DNA from: Fusarium oxysporum f. sp. lycopersici 4287 | Lineage: Eukaryota > Ascomycota > Sordariomycetes > Hypocreales > Nectriaceae | DNA: 64,000 nucleotides | Reading direction: 5' to 3' | Assembly: GCF_000149955.1 (NCBI RefSeq) | Contig: NW_017264847.1 | Coordinates: forward strand, 161,647-225,646 | Shown: one piece after another, positions 10,191-20,170 of the stretch | How the letters are laid out: every line of letters starts with the position of its first letter | Numbering within the stretch: the stretch's first letter is position 1 | Program-made: the position numbers and the translations under genes | Notes under the pieces: generated by a model | The model's database searches: none | Told to the model about the DNA's origin: nothing | What the model saw: only the letters and a program-made list of their open reading frames with translations

Positions 10191-11474
10191 GATCACAAAC
10201 GAATGAGTGAAGAATGGCAACTTTCGCTGTGTCTATCTGTAACTACGAGATAGGCATAATGCTAAGTATATATATCGACCTTGTTTGTTTTCCGAAAGTC
10301 CGTGATAGTAGCATGCAACTCGTCCCATTTTTGCACGATCCATGTTGAGTCCTCTGCGCGATAAACTCATACACCGATATTACTACTACGTTACAGCATT
10401 GCCTCTTTTCCTCTCGGAGTAAGGGTCTTGAAAGGGCAAAGTTAATAACGCTCAGCCTCCGTGAGGATTCCAACCATGCTACATTGCAATCAGAGTATAC
10501 AGTAAACATCAGACGGATAAAGCCATCCCATGTTCTACAGTTCTGGTCCTCGGATGAACGAATCACAAAAGGGCCTATCCGACAACATTTCATTGCCAAG
10601 CGGATCTCGGCCTCGACGTGCAGAAAGAAGTTCAGGAACGAGCGTTCAGGATCCGAATGCATGCAGTTTTAAGCCTTGGCGTAAGGCTATAAAGAGCCGG
10701 TAATAGTGGAAACAGCGGGATTCCGTGGCTTGGCAGGGATGCTCGGGAGCGGGTGGCGTTTAAATTACCCGTCACATGCGAGACGGCATGAGCCGACGAG
10801 CCGGGATGCGGTTGCAGAGACCTTCTCGATGGGCTCTAGGGTCAACTGAGTAGAATTTTCAGGTGGTTGGTTCATTGAGATGAGTATACTACCTCTAAGG
10901 GAAACTATTATCTTATGATCATAAATGGGAAGCGGTCAATTGGTATGGCAGGCTATAGAGAGAAAGAAAAGGGAACTAAACTCCTTAATACGGTATCTTG
11001 TCACTCCCAAGCTTAATCTCTTGAACCGTTCAAGTCCTGAGAAATAACCTTAACATAGCCTCAAAACTATTAAAGTCGGGCGGCCGACTCATCCGTAGTC
11101 TAAGCCCTATTTGCATGCTGGTGGATATATCTCCCGATGGCAGGGATCCTGCTGCGCGAATTAAATCGCCAGTCAGCCTAACGGATCCTCCCGGAGACAG
11201 AAATTTGAACAACATGGATCATGAAGGATCGAAGAAGCATGGGTCACGGAAAACGTCTTCCCGCCCACGATCAGTCTCCCCACGACATGGATTTATGGCC
11301 TAATTGGGATAATCCTTCCGAAACTGTCGACGAAGAGAAGACAAATGAGATTGTATGGTTTTCCTACTACATGTCCAAAATAGTATATAAGTTGTGTAAT
11401 AGTTTCTATCATGACAATGGCACAGTATCAGCACTGCCAATTCTGGGAGCTTTTCATTTAACCATCCGTTGAAC
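10191..11474. promoter_or_regulatory. Shared divergent promoter of the chitinase and CBM18 genes
   Basis: This 1.28-kb spacer contains no convincing gene. TATA-like elements sit at both ends: TATATATAT at 10267-10275, about 75 bp upstream of the chitinase ATG, and TATATAA at 11384-11390, about 85 bp upstream of the CBM18 ATG. Divergent pairing of a subgroup C chitinase with a chitin-binding protein gene is a known fungal arrangement and suggests co-regulation. Confidence 0.5.
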
Positions 11475-13306
11475 ATGAAGGTCGCTGGACTCTTCTGGCT
11501 GCTGCCTGCCCTTGTTGCCGCTCAGTCATCGACTGTTACTCTATCACCGTGGCAGACTGGAGAAGTCACTCCTGATGGTACCTGTGGAAAGGGCACGGGC
11601 TTCGTTTGCAGTCCTACCTGGGGTGCATGCTGCTCCGGCGATGGCATTTGCGGTCGATCTAGCAAATACTGTGGCGAAGGATGGTAAGTCACCTTATATC
11701 CCTTCTGCATACATGACTGACGATGGAAATAGTCAACCTTCTGCTGGCAACTGCAACGCTGCTGCACCTCCGCCTGAAACTCCCCCAGGCCCCGGGAGTG
11801 TGTCTCCTGACGGCTCTTGTGGCGGCACAAATAAGTTCATCTGTGGCGGGAGCCCCTTCGGAGATTGTTGCTCTGAGCAAGGCTGGTGCGGCAACTCTAC
11901 CGCCCACTGCGGTAACAACTGTCTTCCTGACTTTGGAACATGCGGTCCGCCCAGTAACATCACCTTTGATGGCCAATGTGGCGCCAATGGCAAGATTTGT
12001 CTAGACTCTGGCTATGGGGACTGCTGTTCTGGTTCCGGATGGTGCGGTGACAAGACTGATCACTGCGGTGCTGGCTGTCAAAATGGCTTCGGCACATGTA
12101 CCGGCGGCGACTCTGGTAATGTTTCAACTGACGGGTCTTGCGGGAAGAATGGCAAGACCTGTAAAGGAAGTGCCTTTGGAGACTGTTGTTCTGCTGAAGG
12201 ATACTGCGGTAAGACCGATGACTTCTGTACTGCTGGTTGTCAGTCCAACTTCGGAACTTGTGCTGCCGAAACTGATATTTCCACTGACGGCTTTTGTGGC
12301 AAGAACGGCAAAGTTTGCAAAGGCAGCAAGTATGGCGATTGCTGTTCCGCGGAAGGATACTGTGGCAAAGACAGCCACTGCGGTGCAGGCTGCCAGCCCA
12401 AGTTCGGCACATGCGCTGCTGAGACCAACATCTCTACCGACGGCTTCTGCGGTAAGAATGGTAAGGTTTGCAAAGGAAGCACATACGGTGACTGCTGTTC
12501 TGCCCAAGGCTATTGCGGTAAGGAGACGGGTCATTGTGACGCAGGATGCCAGAGCGCGTTCGGAAGTTGCAACAGCGCTGCTGGGAACATCTCAACGGAT
12601 GGCCAATGTGGCAAGAATGGAAAGACTTGCAAGGGCAGCACCTTTGGCGACTGTTGCTCTCCTCAGGGCTGGTGCGGAAAGGAGAAGGATCATTGCGGTA
12701 CGGGTTGTCAATCCGGCTTTGGGACTTGTGATGCCTCAGCTGGTAATGTTTCTACTGATGGAAGCTGTGGCAAGAATGGAAAGATTTGTAAGGGTAGTCA
12801 GTGGGGTGATTGTTGCTCCAAGAACGGCTACTGTGGCAAGGGTGATGACTACTGCCGTGATGGATGTCAGACAGCCTATGGTCTCTGCACTGGTATCTCT
12901 ACTGATGCTGAATGTGGTTCAAGGAACGGCAAGACTTGTGTAGGTTCTGGTCTTGGGAACTGTTGTTCTGCCAATGGGTTCTGCGGGAGCACTTCGACTC
13001 ACTGCGGTCAGGGCTGGTAAGTCTCTTTCTCTTCTTTAACGATATTTTTAACTAATATTATTCTTTCAGTCAAAAGGGTTCCTCCAGTGCCTGTCTGACG
13101 AAGGATATTCCTACCCTTGACGGCTCATGCGGCAGTAAAGTTGGTCTTACTTGCGCTGGTGGTCCTTTCAATGGCCAGTGCTGTAGCGTTGCAGGCTACT
13201 GCGGAACGAGCACACATTGCGGCTCTGGATGGTAAGTCATCTCCCATATTTCAACTGAACATAATGCTAATTGGCTAGTCAACGTGGTTTTGGGCGCTGC
13301 AATTAG
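11475..13306 (+). CDS. Secreted chitin-binding protein with ten CBM18 (hevein-like) modules
   Basis: Four exons (11475-11683, 11733-13016, 13070-13231, 13279-13306) encode 560 aa. The start MKVAGLFWLLPALVAA is a clear signal peptide. The rest is ten tandem hevein-like modules, each with the DGxCG...GDCCSxxGxCG...HCGxGC...FGxC cysteine pattern. There is no catalytic domain. The family binds chitin, and such proteins can shield fungal walls or sequester chitin fragments. All three introns split the same codon (TG|T, the GxGC Cys), in modules 1, 9 and 10, while the central modules lack introns. It is divergent from the GH18 gene, so a joint role in chitin handling is likely. Confidence 0.92.
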
Positions 13307-13525
13307 TTATGGTATTGATAAGAGTGTGATTCAGGGTATAGTTCTTGAATAAGTTGGAGGTGACGTTCTTAATTTTAGAAGGTCAATTACACCAAACTTC
13401 ATTCACGTGCAAGTAATAAACTATGTTTTCTTATGCCGTTATGCAACAATTCTAAGATTCATCGTAGATGTAATAGTAATCTAATTACTTGAGCATTCTT
13501 ACCCTACACTTTCCGAGATGCATAT

Positions 13526-13540
13526 ACCCCCAACCTACCA
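13526..13540. repeat. Left 15-bp target-site duplication
   Basis: The sequence ACCCCCAACCTACCA is identical to the copy at 14189-14203. It lies immediately before the 5' end of the retroposon-like insert. Confidence 0.7.
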
Positions 13541-14188
13541 CAACTCTCCCCTGTAAAAATTCTTTCTTGGCACGCACTGTTAGTGCCGTGTTAGGAGCGG
13601 GATTTTCTGCAGGCCACGCGACCACACAAAACTGCGGGGATGCTATCGGCTCCCTAACAGCAGTTTTCAGAGAAGGAATTTTGGAGAGTTCGCCTTCTCT
13701 GACAACACCTTTGTCGGATCTAATGGCGGCACCTCAGAACCAGAACGCCTTAGATATCGGAGGACGATGCCCATGGCATCGGTAGCGACATCCTCCCGAT
13801 CAACGACGCCGATTGCGATGGGTTTTTCTCCTTTGAAGGCAAGCCGCACCGTCGGCCTCTGATTCCTTCCCGAGGTTTTTCCCTGCCGCCGCGACAGTCG
13901 ACTACGAGCTACAACTTGGTTACTGGAGATTGTGGACTGCGTCGGCAGATGTAGTGATGCGCGAGAGAATTCTGGTCGGTGGAAAAAGTTCGACAATAGA
14001 TTGCCCCCGAACCCGCTGACGGGTGACGGGCTTGAGAAATACAGCACCTTTTGTGCCATTGGTATGCTGGATGGTGAAGGAAGCGGGGTTTCCCTGTACC
14101 TAGCTAGCTCAGCACGTCTTTTGCTCCAGTAGGAGATCTGGCTTCGTTACAGCCACCCAGACGAAAAATATACAAACAAACAAACAAA
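13541..14188 (+). mobile_element. SINE-like retroposon with A-rich tail and 15-bp target duplication
   Basis: A 648-bp segment, less AT-rich than its flanks, lies between two identical 15-bp direct repeats (ACCCCCAACCTACCA). It ends directly before the right repeat in an A-rich tail containing (CAAA)n at about 14164-14188. A long target duplication plus a 3' A-rich tail is the signature of LINE-mediated retroposition. No reverse transcriptase is visible, so it is either a SINE-like element (compare Foxy elements of Fusarium) or a 5'-truncated LINE or processed copy. An anonymous 130-codon frame on the minus strand (13667-14059) lies inside it. Confidence 0.65.
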
Positions 14189-14203
14189 ACCCCCAACCTA
14201 CCA
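14189..14203. repeat. Right 15-bp target-site duplication
   Basis: This is the second copy of ACCCCCAACCTACCA. It directly follows the A-rich tail, as expected for target-primed insertion on the plus strand. Confidence 0.7.
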
Positions 14204-14527
14204 TGTAACCATTCTTTGCTCACTGTGTATCAGGCCTATATACAACAATAATCATTGCAGGATTTTAAATTAATTGTTTGCTCCAAGATAATCAGATACC
14301 TAATAGGCACAGTGTATTTAATACTTAAAATAACAAAGCTTCACAAAGCTATTCTGAATCTGGTTGCCACTTCAAGAAATAACCGCCGCCTTTGCCAATG
14401 GCGCATCCAGACCATAAACACAAGGCTTTTCCTTCACTTCTTCTCGAACAGGTCTGTCAAAAACTAATATTTATAAATAACCTTGTTATAATATACTTAT
14501 ACAATTAATTTATATTAAGCCCTGGTA

Positions 14528-15424
14528 TTATGTCTTTACTGCCCCTCTAGCCTCCTTCGCCTGTTCGCCAACATCACGGGTACAATCTACAAACTTCCCC
14601 TTGAGGTCTGAGCCCTTTCCAGTGCTCAGCCACACACAAGTCCATGCTGGCAAGGCGGCCTCAAAATGAGGTCTCTTGGCGCCTATCTTATTCATGTGCT
14701 CGATAACGTAAGGGGCCTCTCGTTTTGTTCTCTCGGGGAACGCCGTCTCGTGAAGGTTAGTCTCTATCTCGCCCGGGTGAATGCTGAAGACGGATATGTT
14801 GTTATCCACCCCCTTCTCAATCCTCTGCACTTGATCGAGCTCGACCTGCAGAGTGCCCGCGAATCTGGTGATAGACGTCTTGGCACAGTTGTATGCTGTG
14901 GTCCATGGGAGGTCCGCCTTGGCAGCTCGTGATGAAGTGTAGATTATGACGGCTTGGTTCCTCTCGCGCATTTCTGGGAGGACGAGTCGGGTGAGCTCAA
15001 CTGGTGCTCGCACGTTCAACTCCATGATGTCCCACCAATCGGTTGCATTTGTCAAGTGGAAAGGCTGAAAGATGTTGCTTCCGGCATTGCACACCAACAC
15101 GTCGACGGGGCCGAGTTGTTCACGGAATTCGCGTACGAGGCGTTCTTGATCGTCAAGCTTTAGTACATTGGCCACAATGCCAATGACCTTGCCATCGAGA
15201 CCTAAGCTCACAATTTCGGCTTTTGTTTCCTCGACCTGGCTGCTTGTTCGTGCCGTGACGCAAACATTAGCCCCGGCTCGCGCCATGGCGAGTGCAATCT
15301 CCCGGCCGATACCCCTGCCAGAACCTGTTATCAGGACATTCTTGCCTGCTAGTGAGCCTGTGAGTCGATCTGGGTCAATTTCGGGATAAATGCCAGTGCG
15401 GAGGCTGTATGGTGACTGCATCAT
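14528..15424 (-). CDS. Short-chain dehydrogenase/reductase (SDR)
   Basis: An intronless 298-aa protein has the classical SDR Rossmann fold. The nucleotide-binding motif TGSGRGIG is at about residues 33-40, NAG follows in the central strand, the catalytic Ser is in IIYTSS, and the YNCAK (YxxxK) pair is present. The cofactor is NAD(P)H and the protein is cytosolic. The substrate is unknown. It lies divergent from a scytalone-dehydratase-like gene across 334 bp containing several CCGGG inverted repeats, with an MFS pump gene beyond. This suggests a small tailoring set for a secondary metabolite or polyketide-like compound (inference). The start MMQSPYSL is the only one giving a full N-terminus. 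Confidence 0.9.
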   Translation of the reverse strand: MMQSPYSLRTGIYPEIDPDRLTGSLAGKNVLITGSGRGIGREIALAMARAGANVCVTARTSSQVEETKAEIVSLGLDGKVIGIVANVLKLDDQERLVREFREQLGPVDVLVCNAGSNIFQPFHLTNATDWWDIMELNVRAPVELTRLVLPEMRERNQAVIIYTSSRAAKADLPWTTAYNCAKTSITRFAGTLQVELDQVQRIEKGVDNNISVFSIHPGEIETNLHETAFPERTKREAPYVIEHMNKIGAKRPHFEAALPAWTCVWLSTGKGSDLKGKFVDCTRDVGEQAKEARGAVKT

Positions 15425-15758
15425 CTTAAGTACAAAAATGGTTTCAAGTATTAATACGATAAATCGAAATTATTTAATTGCTGGTCCTAGAGTTACATGA
15501 TATACCAATCAGCTTGAATATTGTACTGGCGGGCGCATGGACAAGCTTCTCGGATAAGACTTGCCGGGTGGACTTCCCGGGCGGGATTTCCGGACACCGT
15601 CATCTACCGACCCCGGTCAAAAACACCGGGATTCCCGGTATAAGCTCGAGGGGCGCGGGAACTCTTGTTAGTTGATAAATAGCGTCTGATATCACTCAAC
15701 GTCAGAACATTTATGGCCCAATAGATGCCGACATTACCGGAAAGAATATCCCTTAAAA
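15425..15758. promoter_or_regulatory. Divergent promoter with CCGGG inverted repeats
   Basis: Between the SDR and dehydratase-like starts, CCGGG(N7)CCCGG occurs at 15564-15580 and a perfect palindrome CCGGGATTCCCGG at 15626-15638. Further CCGG and CGGG half-sites lie between. The density resembles a Zn2Cys6 cluster-regulator target. No pathway-specific regulator lies adjacent. Confidence 0.45.
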
Positions 15759-16365
15759 ATGACATTCGAGATTTACATTCCAGATAATCTGACCTTCCAG
15801 GACTACATTGCCGTTGTTCAAACAGCAAGGGTCTGGGCAGATGGTTATGATAGAAAGGTATCAGCATAAATTCTTTTATCCTTACATAAAAAAGTAAACA
15901 GAGTAATGCTAATTGCTTTTTCTCCATTTCTAGAGTGAAGAGCGACTCCTCGCCGCTTTAGCACCAGAGGTTTCTGTCGACTACACGTTAATCGTGCCAG
16001 CGTGGGGAATAAAGCAGTACAAGGCGGCCGAGTTCGCGGCACTTTGGCTCTCAGAGGAGCACCTAGGCCTTAAGCCCTTAGTGACACAACACCTCCTGGC
16101 GCAGCCATATTTCAAAAAGGTCACTGCCGATGAAATTGTGGTAGAGTGGCAGCAATTGGCAAGTCATGGACGTTTACAGGCCGATGGTGGGGGCGCGAGG
16201 GACGCGTCTGCCGCGAGGATCAACGAGACGAGTGATGGGAGGAGTTACATGCAGCATCAGTTCATTCGCGTTGGTGGTTTTTGGAAGATCGCGACGATTA
16301 CCCCTTCTCTGCTTTATCAGACTGGGGACTTTATGCGTATTAGAAGACCAGATGGTGAGCAGTAG
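15759..16365 (+). CDS. Scytalone dehydratase-like (NTF2/SnoaL fold) protein
   Basis: Exon 1 (15759-15857) joins exon 2 (15934-16365) in phase 0 across a 76-nt intron (GTATCA...TTTCTAG). The product is 176 aa. It begins MTFEIYIPDN and has the length and layout of scytalone dehydratase: an early Tyr/Asp segment (ARVWADGYDRK), a core VDYTLIVPAWGIKQY, QHLL near the middle and a C-terminal strand GGFWKIATITP. True scytalone dehydratases act in DHN-melanin synthesis. Here only the fold and general relation are secure, and a tailoring dehydratase or cyclase of another pathway is more likely given the SDR and MFS neighbours. There is no signal peptide. Confidence 0.8.
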
Positions 16366-16798
16366 GCTACAGCAATGATGCCACAGAAGCAATAAACAAC
16401 CTTGCACAATACGTCAGACGCTATTTGGTGAAACTTGAAGACAGAAAGCGGCGTCTGGGTAAGGGCTCTCCAGGCTACGGTTTCACAACCATATCCTGGA
16501 GAATCTGCTCATGGCGGTACTCTTCTATTCAGGTTGCGTATTGAACATGCATGTATTTTCCCGACTTCGCAGGGGCCTAAAGACCTGTAGCAACCGCTTC
16601 TCGCATTCATCTACAGGTTCCAAGGCCATTTAAACGAAAATGAAGTACAGCTATGACGGACCGAGACCGGAAAAGGACAAACGTAGACCAGTCCCACGAC
16701 GTTCTTCAAAAGATTACTGGCTGCTTGAGACTAAGTAGGGAGAAATAAACTAAAGTGATTACCAGTCAAGTATACCTATGAGCACCAGAAGGATGGAC
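16366..16798. other. Intergenic stretch, no gene seen
   Basis: This holds the 3' side of the dehydratase-like gene and of the convergent MFS gene. I see no supported coding sequence or repeat. Confidence 0.4.
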
Positions 16799-18841
16799 TT
16801 AAATATCGCGCATTTGCTTCCGACGGACATCCGAATCTTCCAGAGCAGACTCAACATGGCTGTTCATCTGAGAAGCAACCGACTTAAGGAAGCACGCAGC
16901 TACTGCATTTGCCGCCACGACGACGGAGATAGCAATCCATACAAACCTCCACGAGTACGTATTGGCATGTTCGTTTGCGGCGAGGACTTCGGGGATCAGG
17001 GACGCTGGCAGGCCAGACACATGTTTCAGGGCCGTTGGGTTTCCGCTGTTGATGGCGCTCAGCACGTCTGGAAGCAGGCTTGAGTGCCCCGCGGCTGCAA
17101 GAACCGAGCCAACAACTTTTGGTAGTGCGGTGCCCATCTTGTTGTGATAGATGGATGTGAAGATGGTGATGCCAATGGCGCCGCCAAGGGCACGACCAGA
17201 CACGCTGAGGGTTCCTGCGGTGCCAAGCAGGTAAGACGGCACGGAAAGGGACAACGCGACCACTGGGGATGTTAATATCAGCAAGGCACGTAAAGCCATA
17301 AGAGCCACAAGGAGTTGCTCACCTGGGATCACAGTGGTGACCGCAGTTCCGCATCCAAAAAGTGCAGAGAACGCATAGGCCCAGGATAGTCTACTAGGGT
17401 TAAGTAGTGCCATAAGGCCTAGAGAGGTCCATGTTAGACATAATTTGCATAAAGCACATCAAGGTCATACTCAGTGAGGAGGTCTGTGACTTACCTACGA
17501 ACAGGCTGCACCAAATCAGTGAAGCTACCAAAATAGTCCTGTATGACTTGGTTCGTGCCATCAATATGCCGGCGGGCAGGCAGCCAAAGGCTGAAGTTGC
17601 CAGGTACGGAGTGAGGATAGTGGCGATCTTGACAGCATCCGTAGTGAACATGGAGGCAATCTGTTGAGAAAAGAGAACATTGACGCCCAGTAGAAGCATG
17701 CCATCAACAACGCAGACAAACAGCAGGATCGGGAAGTTGCGAGAGACAAACATGTCGTGATGGAAGATACCTTGGCGCGTGAACAGCCTTTCGTAGAGGC
17801 CGAAAGCAAGCAGACCAACGCAGCCAATAACCAGGGATGCGAGAACCTGGCTGGAGCTCCATGGGTATGTGTTTCCTCCCCAGGTCAATCCGATCATTAT
17901 AGATGCGATAGATCCCACAAACAGCATGATTCCAAAGTAATCGACTTGGGCGAACAGGTCGTCTAGGCGGGACTGCTGGCGGCGCAGGGTGGTGGGCGGA
18001 GGATGGTAAAAGCAGGTTACCAGTACAGTGGTGGTGCCGTAGACAAAGGCGTTGAGGTAGTAAGACCACCGCCAGGTCTGGTACTTGACGAAGGCACCTG
18101 CACCAAGGGTGCCAGCGATGACAGCACAGCTGGCCATAGTTTGGGAGAAGCCCATCGTCCATGGACGGAGCTTGTTGGGAGTCACTTCTTGGCCCGCAGG
18201 TACACCCATAATCTGCATAAGATGTTGTCAGTTTGGGGCTATCCGCGTTGATGGCAATGGTGCAGGAGAGATGGGATTGACTTACACAGCCCGCATTAGC
18301 GAGGCCAGTCAAGATGTTGCCAATGATAATGGTTGTTATTGACTTGGCCGAGCCAGACACTACGGAACCGACAATACCGATGATGCTTGCTATGACGATG
18401 AACCATTTCTTGCCGAAGCGATCGCTCAGGGAGCCCTTTTTACAGTCAGCTTTGGGCCTTCAGAGCTAGCATAGAGTTAAGAACTTACCAAGACCGGCCC
18501 GAAGGCCAGAGTCACCAAAAGATTAGCATTCGAAATCCAGGCCTGCATTCCGGCGTCCCCCAAGTCCATGACTTGGAAGTGAATGATGGTATTGGTCTAT
18601 GTTCGAGATATACAATAAGTTCAACCGTCACAAGGAATGGCAATGCTTGAAAGGTAGAACATACCGTATTAGCTATAGCAGCGCAACAGTTCGCCATGGA
18701 CAGAGCGAATACAGCCATGAGTGTCTTCCATCGCACCTGGTAGGCGCCGGCTGGCTCTTCCTCAACGAGCGGTGATATAGTTGGCTCTGGAGTCACTGGC
18801 ATCTCATTATGAGAGATGGAGACTTTATCTCCGTCAGCCAT
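16799..18841 (-). CDS. TRI12-type MFS efflux transporter
   Basis: Six exons (18841-18665, 18596-18489, 18435-18286, 18212-17495, 17418-17323, 17262-16799) give exactly 571 codons, a 570-aa membrane protein. Every intron has GT-AG borders and keeps frame. The protein has about 14 hydrophobic helices. The MFS loop motif GSLSDRFGKKW follows helix 2, and a long cytoplasmic loop (RRQQSRLDDLFAQVDYFG) is typical of the fungal TRI12/DHA2 drug-proton antiporters. It probably exports a toxic or secondary metabolite across the plasma membrane. With the adjacent dehydratase-like and SDR genes it completes a plausible mini-cluster. The substrate is unknown. Confidence 0.88.
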
Positions 18842-20170
18842 AATGCAAGTGATAATACAAGTTGTAGTATGTTTCTTGTAAGTAAAGAAATGCGAGAACA
18901 GAGAGACGCCAGGGGTGGAAATCTAAGTCGTATCACAAAGCCAATGCGACCGTTCAGTCAATATAAGCCCCACTGGAGGTTGTCCCCCAATAGCTCCCAT
19001 GTGTGTATGAGACCGGGATGTCCGGGCTAGTGGCACACCAGACAGATCACAACCCCAGAATATCCAAATGAAGGCTGAACTTCTGAAGCACTAATTGTCC
19101 TATGAGATTGCGGGGTAGCACTAGGTAATTCCCCAGACGAAGGTAGGCGGGGTCAGCCTTAGCGTGGGTATACGACAATTGATCTTATTGCTACTACTAC
19201 GTATGCTGACGCTAGTTAGGATGACAGAGTGTCTGCACCTCGGATTTTCCGCAGCTGATGAACCTCGCATACCATCGCTTAGCTTTTCGGATGGCCCGGT
19301 TAGACGAGGACCGAGCGACTTGGGTCTACCATTCAAATGCTGACAATATGACAATCAACCATGACTCCGATATTGTTAATGAGAAGCCTGAGCGAGGGGT
19401 CGCCGGCAGTAACGCCGGCATCGACTAATCCTGAGAAGAGTTGTTCAGTACTAATGTGCGAAATGGCGAGCCTGAGCTGAAGGATGGGAACATACTTATT
19501 AGCGACAACGCTTTGATAAAGGCCAAAAGAGGATGTCAACTTACCTCTATGTTAGTCATATGGCATACATTATAGGGAAGCTTGCAGCGCAGCAAGACCC
19601 TAGAGGAGATGGGCACGTCTCTGACGTTTGTAATAATATCTAAGAGAAAGCTGTCATTGTTCAGCCGACCAAACCCCGAGCCTGTTCGTTCAACCTTGTC
19701 TGTGGAATGGGACGCATCAGGGCGGGATGGAATTTTGCAGCGTGGACTTGCAAATTAAAAAGAAAGCCCGTCATGCCACACGCGACATTCCCTTTCAGCA
19801 ACCCAAGCTTTGGCATTAGAGCTGGCACCGCAACTATTATCTCATTCAGCGAAGGGTTAGAAGTCTACTAGAAGGTCTAGAGTCTGACACAACACACAAG
19901 GTTCGCAGTGAAATGGTCTACAAATCAAGACTTTTGCAAGGAGTTGATAACAATTGGGCTTAGAGCCCCCCAATCTCTATCCTTATCCTTATCGTTTACA
20001 GGCTAGGTTGCGTCGTGACGGCGCTTATCTTTCTTCATACGCTTTGGATCCTATATATAAGATTCGGTAAATAACATATTTCAGAACCTTCCCGTTGCAA
20101 AGGAATAAGGTGAATCTATGTATTGATTTTGTGAAGAGTCTTAGAAAAAGAAGCTTGTCCCAGCTAATAT
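18842..20170. other. Intergenic stretch, no gene seen
   Basis: This 1.3-kb region lies between the MFS start and the receptor stop. Short frames at 19121-19539 (minus) have no recognisable domain or plausible splicing partners. I see nothing supported. Confidence 0.4.

Noticed and set aside
13667..14059. 130-codon minus-strand frame inside the SINE-like element
   Set aside because: No recognisable domain, opposite strand to the inferred element direction, and GC-rich DNA can stay open by chance.
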